DNA of 64,000 nucleotides from Microbacterium dauci (GCF_030065535.1 NZ_JASJND010000004.1:1-64000); one strand, 5' to 3'; positions 9,117 to 17,835 are shown, counted from the stretch's first letter. Notes: generated by a model from the letters alone, not told the origin. Made by a program: numbers and translations.

Positions 9117-10105
9117 GAGATTCCTTTCATTGCGGTAAGGGCCGCGTCGAGGCGAGACGTCGATGCGAGGCCCGCGTGGTACACGAGAAGTTCGTTGGCG
9201 CCCGCCGCCCGCAGCGCAGACCAACGGGTGCCGAGGTCGATGGCGCTGGGCGCAGGGTCGTTGAGGATGTTGACGTAGGCCGCATCCGCGGTGCTGTCGC
9301 GGAACTGCGCGACGGCGGCGCTGGTGTCGTGCCAGGCGTCGACGAGTGTGCGACCGTGTGGCGACGGCTCGTCAGGGTCGGGGTGAAACAGCACGTCGGC
9401 GATCCCTGACGCGCGAGCCGTGTGCAGCACGTGGGCGCGAAGTCCGTCCGCGGCATCCCGACGAGCGAGGCGAACGCGTTCTGCGGCGTCTGCGGGGACG
9501 GGTTCGCGACGATGCAACGCCGCTCGTACTCGCCCGGGGTCCACATCAGCCGCGCTTGCACATCGCTGGCAGAGGCACCAGGACAGCGCCCGCGTGTTCA
9601 GGTCTGCGGCGGCGATCTTGTCGTGGAGGGACGCGTGCCCGAGGTTCGACCACGACGCTCCTTCGACGATGAGACGGTCGCAGCCGGCGCGGGCGACGCT
9701 CCGCACCGTTTCTACGGCGAACTCGAGCGCCTCGGGAGACCGCACGCACAGCGCGTGACGTGATTCCGTCCCGAACGCGTCGATGACCCGGGGGATGTCC
9801 CTGCGTGCACCCTCGAGGTGGCTCAGCACAACCCAAGCCGAGACCCGCACGCCGGCTACGGTGAGGTCGTCGCGGGCACGTTCGAAGGAAAAACGCCCAC
9901 GGGGCAGGGGGGCGGGCCCATCGAGATAACTGGCCGAGTGGTCCAGGTGAACGATCTGGTGCGCAGGGTGGCGGGGCGTCGCGGCGCGCGCGGCGTGATA
10001 GGTGGCGGCCAGCGCAACGTCGGTCACCTCGTGCTCGGCGAGCCAGGCAGCGGCGTTGGGATCCCCGTCGACATCCCACGGGAAGAGACTGAACGTGACG
10101 CGCAT
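9113..10105 (-). CDS. Uncharacterised protein with CxC-x2-C motif, uronate operon
   Basis: A 330-aa, alanine-rich, probably cytosolic protein of unknown function. Alternating beta/alpha character (VTDVALAATYHA, RVSAWVVLSHLEG, RLIVEGASWSNLG, IADVLFHPDPDEP, ANELLVYHAG) suggests a TIM-barrel. A SWCLCQRC segment near residue 180 could bind a metal or act at the catalytic centre. Similar proteins are usually labelled alanine-rich or hypothetical in actinobacteria. Translation is coupled to both neighbours (TGATG with the dehydratase upstream, ATGA with the downstream gene). Pathway context suggests a sugar- or lactone-processing step, but no reaction can be named. Confidence 0.6.
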   Translation of the reverse strand: MRVTFSLFPWDVDGDPNAAAWLAEHEVTDVALAATYHAARAATPRHPAHQIVHLDHSASYLDGPAPLPRGRFSFERARDDLTVAGVRVSAWVVLSHLEGARRDIPRVIDAFGTESRHALCVRSPEALEFAVETVRSVARAGCDRLIVEGASWSNLGHASLHDKIAAADLNTRALSWCLCQRCASAADVDPGRVRAALHRREPVPADAAERVRLARRDAADGLRAHVLHTARASGIADVLFHPDPDEPSPHGRTLVDAWHDTSAAVAQFRDSTADAAYVNILNDPAPSAIDLGTRWSALRAAGANELLVYHAGLASTSRLDAALTAMKGIS

Positions 10106-11331
10106 CAGAATCGAGGCAGCCGTGCGTCGTAATCCGGGTCGACGGACCGCATGTACCCGGTGTCGTCGCGGATTGTGCGGCCAGACTCCAGGTAGGCGCG
10201 ATGGAGTCGCTCCACCACGTCAGGGCGGAGCTCCACCCCCAGTCCTGGTCCGTCGGGGACAGAGAGTGCCCCGCGGTCGAAGGTGAACGTGTCATCGGCG
10301 ACGATGTCGTCGTCCCGGTTCCACGGGAAGTGGGTGTCGCTGGCGTAACTGATGGCGTCGGATGCCGCGGCGACGTGCGTCATCGCGGCCAGCGAGACGC
10401 CCAGGTGCGAGTTGGAGTGCATGGATACGCCGAGTCCCGCCGCGGCGCACTCACGGGCCAGATCGAGGGCACTGCGGAGGCCACCCCAGTAGTGGTGGTC
10501 AGCGAGGACGATGTCCAGCGCTGACGCTGCGACGACCGCGTCTAGGTCCTCCAGGGTGTTGACAATCATGTTGCTCGCGAGCGGCAGAGTCGTCGAGGCG
10601 CGGACCCGGGCCATCGCAGGAATGCTCAGTACCGGATCCTCGAGGTAATCCAAGGAGCCTTCCAGAGCCTGGGCGGCGCGGAGTGCGGTGCCCTCGGTCC
10701 ACGCACCGTTCGGGTCGATGCGTAGCGGGACGTTCGGCAAGGCGGCGTGCAGCGCCTGGATCGCGTCGATCTCTTGGTCGGGAGGGAAGACGCCCGCCTT
10801 GAGCTTGAGAGATCCGAATCCGTAGGACTCCACCATCGTGCGCGCCAGCCGGACGACCTCGTCGGCGGTGAGGACCCTGCCCCACTCGTCGTCGGCAGCG
10901 CCCGGATGACCAGGCCACTTGTAGAAGAGGTAGCCGGCGTAGTCCACCCGCTGCCGGACCGCCCCGCCCAGCAGGTCCACCACTCGTATCCCCTCCAGAC
11001 GCGCCCACGCGTCGGTCACAGCAACCTCGAAGGGTGACTGTGCGACGTTGCGCTCGACGAGCGAGCAATCCGGGCCGAGCACCGAACGCACGACGTCGGA
11101 GATAGCCGATGGGGCGTCCACCCGGGTACCGATGAGGCGGGGGGCAATAGCCTCCAGCCGTCGCAGCAGTGTGATGTCGCCACCCGCCTCACCGAGGCCC
11201 GTCGTGCCGTCCTCTGTCCTGATCACGACCAGGGTTCGCAGAGCAAGCGGCTCGTGTACGCCCCAGGTGTTCAGCAGCGGCGGATCGGAGAAGGCCAGCG
11301 GGATGACCTCGATGTGGGTGATGCGGCTCAT
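10105..11331 (-). CDS. gudD: Glucarate dehydratase-type enzyme (enolase superfamily)
   Basis: Dehydrates an aldarate (D-glucarate or relative) to 5-keto-4-deoxy-D-glucarate with Mg2+. The 408-aa protein has the enolase-superfamily N-terminal capping domain and barrel. Visible motifs are LKLKAG (catalytic Lys of the KxK type, about residue 180), LRIDPNGAW and YLEDP (metal ligands), the ASNM segment, ADHHYWGG (His) and SMHSNSHLGVSLAAMTH, all characteristic of the glucarate dehydratase subgroup. The stop overlaps the next start. With uronate dehydrogenase upstream in the pathway and the keto-deoxyglucarate dehydratase in the divergent operon, it completes the oxidative route. Activity on galactarate is possible. 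Confidence 0.82.
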   Translation of the reverse strand: MSRITHIEVIPLAFSDPPLLNTWGVHEPLALRTLVVIRTEDGTTGLGEAGGDITLLRRLEAIAPRLIGTRVDAPSAISDVVRSVLGPDCSLVERNVAQSPFEVAVTDAWARLEGIRVVDLLGGAVRQRVDYAGYLFYKWPGHPGAADDEWGRVLTADEVVRLARTMVESYGFGSLKLKAGVFPPDQEIDAIQALHAALPNVPLRIDPNGAWTEGTALRAAQALEGSLDYLEDPVLSIPAMARVRASTTLPLASNMIVNTLEDLDAVVAASALDIVLADHHYWGGLRSALDLARECAAAGLGVSMHSNSHLGVSLAAMTHVAAASDAISYASDTHFPWNRDDDIVADDTFTFDRGALSVPDGPGLGVELRPDVVERLHRAYLESGRTIRDDTGYMRSVDPDYDARLPRF

Positions 11332-12575
11332 CGCGGCACCGCCGGGTCAAGCCCGGGAGGGGTAGGAAGGCGGCGCGCCCCCTCCCCCTCCCGGACGGTG
11401 GTGCCCGCCAGGACAGACGCGAACGTCCGCCCCAACGGGTGGTCGAGGGTGCGCGCGAGGCCGGTGAACCGCGCCGCTATCAGGTCGTACCCGTCCTGAT
11501 TCGGGTGGAGGTCGTCGTACAGCAGCGCGGCATCGTCAGGTCCGAACAGCTCGAGCCCGTCGACCAGGCGCAGTTGCGGGTCCTCAGCGGCGCGTTGCGT
11601 CACCACGTGGCCGACGAGCTCGCGGGTGCGCTGCAACGTGAGGGTTCCATCGCCCGGGTTGACCTGACGGGGCGTGGCAGCGAACCGGCCTGACTCCAGT
11701 CGCCTCGTCGGGCCGGGGGTGTGTTCGTGCGAGGGGCAGGAAATGGCGGTGATGACGGCCACGGGCGTATGCGGGTGGCCGTCCTGGACGATGTCAAGGA
11801 ACCCGTGGAGCGCGGGAACGAAGGTCCGTTCGCGCATTGCGTCCGCATTGACAACGTTGATACCGAGCTTGAGCGTGATGACGTCCGCGTCCGCCGCGGC
11901 GATGGTACGCGCGACGAACGGGTCGAGCAGGGCGTTGCCAGCGAACCCCAGGTTGAGCAGCTCCACTCCTAGCGCAGCAGCCGCCTGCTGCGGCCACGGC
12001 CCGAGCGGACCGTCGGCTTCCAGGCCGTGGCTGATGGAACTGCCGTGGTGCAGCCAGACGGGACGGTCGCTGGCCGCCGAGGCCTCCGCTGGGGCATCCG
12101 CTTCCGCCCCGTGAACGATGACCTGGGCGGTGTGCGGCAACCAGATCTGGACCTCTCGCTCGCTCCCGTCACCGCCCAGGTGCAGGTCCACCACGGAGAC
12201 CTCGCCGGGGAGCACGGTGGAGGTGCGGTCGGGCGCGGCGACGATGAGCGTTCCGTCATCCAGATCGCACCGGTCCACGACCACCCCGTCGGTGGTGGCG
12301 ACGACGGTGACTGGGAACGGCGGGGCGGGCGCGTCCGAGTCGACGTTGCGGATGAAGGTGGCGCGCACCCGAAGCCTGCGTGCGGCGGTGTTCAGCCGCA
12401 GCCGCACGCCAGCCGTGTGAGACGAGATCCAGTCGACGCCGGCATCTGCGTATTGGATGCGTGTGGAGCGCGGCAGCCGTCGGGGCATGAACCCGTCCTC
12501 GCGCTGTTCGATGTCTGCTGCGCCGAAGGTGGCTGCCCGCAGCGTGGACAGAGGGACCGCGTGCACCCGGGTCAT
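11328..12575 (-). CDS. SGNH/GDSL-type carbohydrate esterase
   Basis: A 415-aa cytosolic SGNH hydrolase. An N-terminal beta-sandwich-like domain (about residues 1-165) precedes the SGNH domain: nucleophile Ser in HHGSSISHG, block II Gly in GFAGNALLD, block III Asn in LKLGINVV, and catalytic Asp/His in YDDLHPNQDGY. This two-domain layout is common in carbohydrate deacetylases. It lacks a signal peptide and lies between the LacI regulator and the glucarate-type dehydratase with ATGA overlaps on both sides. It most likely removes acetyl or other acyl groups from imported, decorated oligosaccharides. The acyl group is not predictable. Confidence 0.72.
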   Translation of the reverse strand: MTRVHAVPLSTLRAATFGAADIEQREDGFMPRRLPRSTRIQYADAGVDWISSHTAGVRLRLNTAARRLRVRATFIRNVDSDAPAPPFPVTVVATTDGVVVDRCDLDDGTLIVAAPDRTSTVLPGEVSVVDLHLGGDGSEREVQIWLPHTAQVIVHGAEADAPAEASAASDRPVWLHHGSSISHGLEADGPLGPWPQQAAAALGVELLNLGFAGNALLDPFVARTIAAADADVITLKLGINVVNADAMRERTFVPALHGFLDIVQDGHPHTPVAVITAISCPSHEHTPGPTRRLESGRFAATPRQVNPGDGTLTLQRTRELVGHVVTQRAAEDPQLRLVDGLELFGPDDAALLYDDLHPNQDGYDLIAARFTGLARTLDHPLGRTFASVLAGTTVREGEGARRLPTPPGLDPAVPR

Positions 12576-13585
12576 CCCGTCTGCAGGGATGTGGCGCGAA
12601 CGAGCAGCTGCGGCGCGTACTGGTCGGCGGCGGGGTCGCCCGCATGCTCGAGGCCGAGGACCTGCCGGACAGCCGCTGCCCCCATCTTGTCCCCCGCGTG
12701 GCGGATGCTGGTGAGCGGGACGATGGCGTATTCGGCGAACTCTATGTCGTCGTATCCGACGAGGGAAACCTGCTCGGGGATGCGGACCCCTGCCGCGATG
12801 AGCTTGTGCATAAGACCGAGGGCGAGGAGGTCATTACCGGCGAAGATGCCGTCGGGAAGCTCGCCGCGCCGCAGCAGCTGTTCACCGATCTCCTCACCGG
12901 CCCTGACCGTCTGAAGGGGCACGGAGATGGTCTCCAGGTGAACGGGATGCGCAGCCGCTGCGATGGCGTCCTGCGCTCCCTCACGACGATCCGCGACCTG
13001 CGGGTGGGGTCCTCCGACAAACAGAAGTCGCCGCCGACCCTGCGCGATGAGGTGCTCGGTCGCCAACCGGCCGCCGCTTCTGCCGTCACCGCTGATGGAC
13101 GGGTACACCATCTCCTCCTGCGGCTTGCCCAGGACAACGAACGGGGTCCCCTTCTGCCGAAGTTCGACGAGTTCGTCCGGGACGGAACCGACCGGTGCGA
13201 TGAGGACACCGTTGACCTGCTGCGACTCGAAGAAGTTCAGGTACTGCCGTTCCCGGTCGGCGTTGTCGTCGGCGTTGGCGAGCAGGATGAACATGCCGTG
13301 GCGGGCGGCTTCCTCCTCGGCTCCCGACGCCAGCTCGGCGAAGACCGGGTTCCGGCTGTTGGCGACGACGAGCCCCAGCGCCTGACTGCGGCCAACACGC
13401 AGACGACGTGCGGCGTCGTTGCGGACGTAACCCAGCTCAGCGATGGACGCCTGCACCCGGGCGAGCATGTCATCGGACAGGCGCGTGGGCTGGGTCAGAG
13501 CGTAGGAGACGGTGGCCCTGGACACGCCGGCGTGCTTGGCGACGTCGCTGACCGTGACGGCCTGTCGGTTGATCTCGGGGGTCAT
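12572..13585 (-). CDS. LacI-family transcriptional regulator of the uronate locus
   Basis: 337 aa. The N-terminal LacI helix-turn-helix and hinge (VTVSDVAKHAGVSRATVSYA, residues 10-29, then ...DAARRLRVGRSQALGLV) precedes a periplasmic-binding-protein-like effector domain ending in YDDIEFAEYAIVPLTSIRH. It is the only LacI-type gene in the window. The palindromic sites with core TGTGAATCGATTCACA at 16804, 16870, 23423 and 25156 have the even-length central-CG form typical of LacI operators, so it is the obvious repressor. Inducer is probably a uronate or a pathway intermediate. It is co-transcribed downstream of the ABC transporter genes, so it would autoregulate. RBS AGGAGA precedes the ATG at 13585. 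Confidence 0.85.
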   Translation of the reverse strand: MTPEINRQAVTVSDVAKHAGVSRATVSYALTQPTRLSDDMLARVQASIAELGYVRNDAARRLRVGRSQALGLVVANSRNPVFAELASGAEEEAARHGMFILLANADDNADRERQYLNFFESQQVNGVLIAPVGSVPDELVELRQKGTPFVVLGKPQEEMVYPSISGDGRSGGRLATEHLIAQGRRRLLFVGGPHPQVADRREGAQDAIAAAAHPVHLETISVPLQTVRAGEEIGEQLLRRGELPDGIFAGNDLLALGLMHKLIAAGVRIPEQVSLVGYDDIEFAEYAIVPLTSIRHAGDKMGAAAVRQVLGLEHAGDPAADQYAPQLLVRATSLQTG

Positions 13586-13604
13586 GATGTCTCCTGATGG
13601 GGGT

Positions 13605-13635
13605 GGGCAGGCCGGCCCCGGGGGCCGGCCTGCCC
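13605..13635 (-). terminator. 15-bp hairpin between the binding-protein gene and lacI
   Basis: GGGCAGGCCGGCCCC (13605-13619) and its reverse complement (13621-13635) make an extremely GC-rich perfect hairpin 7 bp after the stop of the solute-binding protein. It lies inside an otherwise continuous operon. It should either attenuate transcription into lacI and the catabolic genes or protect the 3' end of the binding-protein mRNA so that this component is made in excess. Confidence 0.65.
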
Positions 13636-13642
13636 TGCGTGA

Positions 13643-14923
13643 TTATCCTTCGGCGAACGCCGCGTCCATCCGCTCAAGCACCTGCGTGGCGCTGATGCTG
13701 CCGTTGAACAGCTCTTGGATCGCGGTGAGGTGCTCGCTCTGCACCTTCGGGTTGGGCCAGAACACGTCCGGGAACGGACGGTCGCGGCCGTCAGCCTGGT
13801 ACTCCGCGACCGCGGCCAACACGGGGCCTGTCTCGAAGTCCTCCGAGGGCAGTGCAGGCGCTGCACCGGACTCGGTGGCGTAGATCGCCTGGCCCTCGCT
13901 GGAGGCAAGGAACTCGAGGAATTTCTTGGCGAGTTCAGGCTCCTTGGCGTCGGCGTTGATGGCGTACTCGATACCCACGGACACCGGCAGGTAGGTGTCG
14001 GCCGGGTCGTCGGTGGCGGGCACTGGGGTCATCGAGAACGTCGTGTCCTCGGCGGCGTACTGCTGCGCGTTGGCGGCGGCCGAGGTCACCTGGATGGCGC
14101 CGAGCGCGGTGCCCTCACCGAGGCTCGTCATCTGCTCGTCATAGCCGACGCCGTTCGGGTTCTCGTTGAAGCAGCCGCCGTCGCGCATCTCGGCGTACTT
14201 GTCCATGGCGTTCTGCCACTCCGAGTCGACGAAGGTGGCAGAACCGGCCAGCTGCTGCTCGGTGAAGTCCGCGTCGGGGCCGTAGACGAGGGTCGAGGTC
14301 AGCGCGTACGGCACCAGCTGGGTGGTCCAGGCCGACTTCAGACCCAGCGCAAAAGCGACCTTGCCCTTGTCGTTGGCCGCCTTGCAGAACTCCAGGACCT
14401 CGCTCCACTTGGTGGGCGGAGTGAGGCCCGCCTCTGCGAGTGCTTGGTCGTTCCACACCGCGCCGATCCCCACCACCGTGACCGGGATGCCCACCAGGGT
14501 TCCGTCGCTGTTCACCGACACCGACCGCTGGGAGTCGCTGAGTTCGCCCGCCCATGGCTCGTCCTCGAGGCTCATCAGCAGATCATCGTCGCCCAGCGTG
14601 CGCACGGCGGTGGCGTTACCACCGCCGGGCCAGATGCGAAACACATCCGGCGCCGTTCCCGCAGACAGCTGCGTGCGCAGCGTCTGCTGATACGAGGCGT
14701 CGTCGTTGGCGAACGTCGCCTTCACTGTGACACCGGGGTTGGCGTCCTCGAACGCGTCGATGACAGCTTGCGCGGGCGCCTCCCCAGCGGCGGTGAAGGT
14801 GAGCACTTTGCCCTCTCCCTCCGATCCGGCGTTGGTGTCGGTCGAGCAGCCGGCGAGCGCCAGTGCAACGACTGCGGCCGAAGCTAGCGCAACAGTGCGC
14901 CGCTGTGCCGTCGTAGAACTCAT
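13643..14923 (-). CDS. Sugar ABC transporter substrate-binding lipoprotein
   Basis: 426-aa CUT1-type extracellular solute-binding protein that captures oligosaccharide or sugar acid outside the membrane. The N-terminus is a lipoprotein signal (basic SSTTAQRR, hydrophobic stretch, lipobox LAGC at about residues 26-29) followed by an acidic/glycine linker. The mature domain shows the usual family order (FEDANPGVTVKATF, GTAPDVFRIWPGG, ...YLPVSVGIEYAINADAKEPELAKKFLEFLAS). The ATG at 14923 follows AGGAGGAAAG at ideal spacing; longer frames upstream belong to the permease in another frame. It is the third gene of the operon behind two permeases. Confidence 0.88.
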   Translation of the reverse strand: MSSTTAQRRTVALASAAVVALALAGCSTDTNAGSEGEGKVLTFTAAGEAPAQAVIDAFEDANPGVTVKATFANDDASYQQTLRTQLSAGTAPDVFRIWPGGGNATAVRTLGDDDLLMSLEDEPWAGELSDSQRSVSVNSDGTLVGIPVTVVGIGAVWNDQALAEAGLTPPTKWSEVLEFCKAANDKGKVAFALGLKSAWTTQLVPYALTSTLVYGPDADFTEQQLAGSATFVDSEWQNAMDKYAEMRDGGCFNENPNGVGYDEQMTSLGEGTALGAIQVTSAAANAQQYAAEDTTFSMTPVPATDDPADTYLPVSVGIEYAINADAKEPELAKKFLEFLASSEGQAIYATESGAAPALPSEDFETGPVLAAVAEYQADGRDRPFPDVFWPNPKVQSEHLTAIQELFNGSISATQVLERMDAAFAEG

Positions 14924-14994
14924 CTTTCCTCCTTTGGAAGTGGGCAGGTGCCCTGGTGCGTGTGATGCGCGCCGCTGGGAAAAGTGCCGGGACA

Positions 14995-15819
14995 CTATCC
15001 CTTGAGCCCTCCCGCAAAGCCCTTGATGACGTACTTCTGCAGCGAGAAATAGACGACAAGGATCGGGATGACGGTGATGACGAGCCCCGCGAAGATCAGC
15101 GGCCACACGGTGACGTACTGACTGACGAAGCTGTAGATGGCGACCGGAGCGGTGGTGTTGCCGCTGCCAGAGAGGTACAACAGCGGAACGAAGAACTCGT
15201 TCCAGATGCCCACGAGGTTGAGGATGATGACGGTCCCGGTCACCGGGCGCACCAGCGGGAAGACGACGCTGACGAAGGCGCGGGACGGCCCGCAGCCGTC
15301 CAAGAGGGCCGCCTCTTCGTAGTCCATCGGCAGTTCCCGGAGGAACGTCGTGTACAAGAAGATCGAGAACGGCATGCCGGTCCCGACGTTGATGAGGATG
15401 ACTGCCCACAGGGATCCGATAAGCCCGAGATCACGCAGTGTGGTGTACAGCGGCAGGAGCGCCAGCTGCGCCGGGATGATGAGCCCGCCGATGAAGACAT
15501 AGAACGTCCACCGCGACCAGAGTCGGGTCACTCGGGCCAGAGGGTACGCCGCCAGCGCGGAGATCACCACGATGAGGGCGACGCTGATGACGGCGATGAT
15601 CGTGCTGTTGATCAGCGCCCCGCCGAGCGCGGCCTGGTTCCAGGCTTGGACATAGTTGTCCAGCGTCGGCGGCCACGCGAAAGACAGCGCGCCCGTGCCG
15701 CTGTTCATCGGCTTGAGTGACACATTCAGCAGGGCAACCAGCGGAATGGCGAAGACAACGGCTGCGAGGATCAGGACGATCTCGCGGACCAGCGTGGTGG
15801 CGGTGTAGCGACGGTACAT
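14995..15819 (-). CDS. ABC sugar transporter permease (MalG-like)
   Basis: 274-aa inner-membrane permease of the CUT1 family with six predicted helices and the C-terminal EAA loop (EEAALLDGCGPSRAFVSVVFP, about residues 165-184) that docks the ATPase. It ends in the family-typical VIKGFAGGLKG. The ATG at 15819 overlaps the stop of the first permease (TGATG). It pairs with that permease to form the translocation channel. No ATPase gene is in the operon, so it presumably shares a genome-wide MsiK-type ATPase. Confidence 0.88.
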   Translation of the reverse strand: MYRRYTATTLVREIVLILAAVVFAIPLVALLNVSLKPMNSGTGALSFAWPPTLDNYVQAWNQAALGGALINSTIIAVISVALIVVISALAAYPLARVTRLWSRWTFYVFIGGLIIPAQLALLPLYTTLRDLGLIGSLWAVILINVGTGMPFSIFLYTTFLRELPMDYEEAALLDGCGPSRAFVSVVFPLVRPVTGTVIILNLVGIWNEFFVPLLYLSGSGNTTAPVAIYSFVSQYVTVWPLIFAGLVITVIPILVVYFSLQKYVIKGFAGGLKG

Positions 15820-16760
15820 CAGTTGGCCTTCCGCAACGTGAGCCGGTACTGAACGGCAGCCAAGCCCGCGATGAGCACGGTCATCACGACGGCCAGCGCG
15901 GTGGAGAACGGGTACTCGCCGAACGCGAACGCATTCTTGTAGATCAGGGTGGAGATGGTCTCCGTGGCCGTGCCCGGTCCGCCGCCTGTCATTGCCACGA
16001 CCTGGTCGAACTGCTTGAGCCCGCCGATGAGAGAAAGCATGACGTTGATGACGATGGCGCCGTTGAGGAGGGGGAAGATCACGCTGCGGAACCGACGCCA
16101 GGGGCCGGCTCCATCGATGACGGCGGCTTCCATGATCTCGTCGGGGATCGCCTGCAGACCGGCGAGGAAGATCACCATCGAGTAGCCGGAGAACTGCCAC
16201 ACGATGGCCACGATGATGGAGCCGAGAGCGAACCGGGGGTCGCCGAGCCAGTCCTGCGCCAGCGCTCCCAGCCCGACTGCTTTCAATGCCTCGTTGACTG
16301 CGCCACTTGGTGAGAGCAGGTAGCTCCACACGTAGCCGGCGACCAGCGGGGTGAGCACGACCGGCGCGAAGAAGATCACGCGCAGCACATACCTGGACTT
16401 GACCATCGTGTTCACGCCGAGCGCCAATGCAAGACCGATGGCGTTCTGGACCACGGTGGCCACCACCGCCAAGATGATGGTGTTCATCAGCGCGGCCTGT
16501 GCGGCCCTGTCGGTGAAGACATCGGCGAAGTTCTCGAAGCCAACGAAGTTCCAGTCGTCGCCGAGACCGTTCCAGTCGGTGAAGGAGAAGAAGCCGCCGC
16601 GGAAGCTGGGGACTACCACGATGAAGAGGTAGATCGCCAGCGCGGGAACCACGAACCACCAAGGCACGCTGACACCAGCGCGACCCGCTCGACGCCGGCT
16701 CGAGCTGCTTGCCCGGGGGGGCGCGCTCGGCAGCTCGGTGGGCGGCGCCTCACTAGTCAT
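15819..16760 (-). CDS. ABC sugar transporter permease (MalF-like)
   Basis: 313-aa permease, first gene of the leftward operon. A Ser/Arg-rich cytosolic N-terminus precedes six helices. The EAA loop reads MEAAVIDGAGPWRRFRSVIFP. The ATG at 16760 (MTSEAPPTEL...) is preferred over an upstream GTG frame start because the upstream DNA carries the promoter (16825-16853) and a LacI operator (16804-16819). Partner of the downstream permease and the binding lipoprotein; substrate inferred to be an acidic oligosaccharide or uronate from the surrounding catabolic genes. Confidence 0.86.
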   Translation of the reverse strand: MTSEAPPTELPSAPPRASSSSRRRAGRAGVSVPWWFVVPALAIYLFIVVVPSFRGGFFSFTDWNGLGDDWNFVGFENFADVFTDRAAQAALMNTIILAVVATVVQNAIGLALALGVNTMVKSRYVLRVIFFAPVVLTPLVAGYVWSYLLSPSGAVNEALKAVGLGALAQDWLGDPRFALGSIIVAIVWQFSGYSMVIFLAGLQAIPDEIMEAAVIDGAGPWRRFRSVIFPLLNGAIVINVMLSLIGGLKQFDQVVAMTGGGPGTATETISTLIYKNAFAFGEYPFSTALAVVMTVLIAGLAAVQYRLTLRKAN

Positions 16761-16803
16761 CCAGACCACTTTGTCTACTTCCGTCGGCGACCCACTTGAC
16801 ACC

Positions 16804-16819
16804 GTGGATCGATTCACAA
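16804..16819 (-). promoter_or_regulatory. LacI operator A, transporter side
   Basis: Minus-strand TTGTGAATCGATCCAC, identical to operator B but inverted, and matching the perfect palindromes at 23423 and 25156 in all but the last half-site bases. It begins around the predicted +1 of the leftward promoter, so bound repressor would block initiation or escape. Confidence 0.8.
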
Positions 16820-16824
16820 GACAC

Positions 16825-16853
16825 TCTATACACAGCCCCCCGGAATCGCGCAA
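16825..16853 (-). promoter_or_regulatory. Promoter of the leftward transport/catabolism operon
   Basis: TTGCGC (16848-16853) and TATAGA (16825-16830) are separated by 17 bp on the minus strand, about 65-90 bp upstream of the first permease ATG and directly upstream of operator A. Confidence 0.65.
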
Positions 16854-16869
16854 GCGAAAGTCGGACAAG

Positions 16870-16885
16870 TTGTGAATCGATCCAC
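16870..16885 (+). promoter_or_regulatory. LacI operator B, kdgD side
   Basis: TTGTGAATCGATCCAC on the plus strand, an exact inverted copy of operator A with centres 66 bp apart. It lies 48 bp before the kdgD start and presumably overlaps the rightward promoter, whose -35/-10 boxes are not obvious. Paired sites at this distance could allow looping by a LacI-type dimer of dimers. Confidence 0.78.
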
Positions 16886-16932
16886 CACGATAGCCGCCCG
16901 TGCGGCGGCATGCGCCGAAACGAGGTCTCCCT

Positions 16933-17835
16933 ATGCAGTTGCACGGAGTGCTGTTCTTTCCTGTGACACCGTTCGATTCGCGCGGCGGGGTCGCCGTACC
17001 GATCCTCGAGCGACACCTGTCCGATTCGCTTGCCCACCGACCCGGCGCGGTGTTCCCCGCATGCGGGACAGGCGAGTTCCATGCTCTGGATGCGACCGAG
17101 TACGACGCGGTGGTGCGCGCGACAGTGGACGTCGCGGACGGCGCCGTCCCCGTTATCGCCGGCGCCGGTGGGCCGCTCGGTCACGCCCGCATCGTCGCGC
17201 GCGCCGCACAGGCAGCGGGCGCGGACGCCGTGCTCGTGCTGCCCCCCTACCTGGTGTCAGCGCCGCAAGCGGGCCTCATTGGCTACGTCACCGCCATCGC
17301 CGACGCGACAGATCTTCCGGTCATCGTTTACCACCGCGGCCTGGGCGCGTTCACCCCGGAGTCCATCGCACAACTGCTGACCGATCCCCGAGTCATCGGC
17401 GTGAAGGACGGCGTGGGCGACATCGCCGCCGCGCAGCAGTTCACCCTGGCAGCACAGCGCGCCGGACGCGACGACGTGCTGTTCTTCAACGGACTGCTCA
17501 CCGCTGAGCTGAGCCAACGCGCCTACCAGGCCATCGGCGTGCCTCACTACTCGTCCGCGGCGTTTGCGATGGCACCGGCCGTGGCCACCGCCTTCTTCCA
17601 TGCCCACGAAAGCGGCGACCAAACCCGCACCGATGAGATCCTCACCCGGTTCTACGAACCGCTTGTCGTGTTGCGAGACCGGGTGCCGGGATACGGGGTC
17701 TCGCTGATCAAGGCAGGGCTCCGCGCGCGCGGTCTGCCCGTCGGCGCAGTCCGCCCACCGCTGGTCGACCCGACACTCACCGACCTGGTGGAGCTCGAGC
17801 GGATTCTCGACGAGGGAGAGGACCTCCTGCGATGA
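16933..17835 (+). CDS. kdgD: 5-dehydro-4-deoxyglucarate dehydratase
   Basis: Converts 5-keto-4-deoxy-D-glucarate to 2,5-dioxopentanoate with loss of water and CO2. 300-aa member of the DHDPS/NAL aldolase class I family: N-terminal GVLFFPVTPFD, the GTGEF substrate-carboxylate loop (about residues 45-49), the Tyr of VIVYHRG (about 135) and the Schiff-base Lys in IGVKDGVGD (about 157). The ATG at 16933 is used because the protein then begins with MQLHGVLFFPVTPF, the normal family start; an upstream GTG adds 11 unconserved residues. ATGA overlap with the next gene. First gene of the rightward operon under operator B. Confidence 0.87.
   Translation: MQLHGVLFFPVTPFDSRGGVAVPILERHLSDSLAHRPGAVFPACGTGEFHALDATEYDAVVRATVDVADGAVPVIAGAGGPLGHARIVARAAQAAGADAVLVLPPYLVSAPQAGLIGYVTAIADATDLPVIVYHRGLGAFTPESIAQLLTDPRVIGVKDGVGDIAAAQQFTLAAQRAGRDDVLFFNGLLTAELSQRAYQAIGVPHYSSAAFAMAPAVATAFFHAHESGDQTRTDEILTRFYEPLVVLRDRVPGYGVSLIKAGLRARGLPVGAVRPPLVDPTLTDLVELERILDEGEDLLR

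Noticed and set aside
14924..16662. Long minus-strand frames spanning both permease and binding-protein genes
   Set aside because: The parts upstream of MSSTTAQRR (14923) and of MYRRYTATT (15819) are out-of-frame shadows of the neighbouring genes, rich in Arg and without domains.
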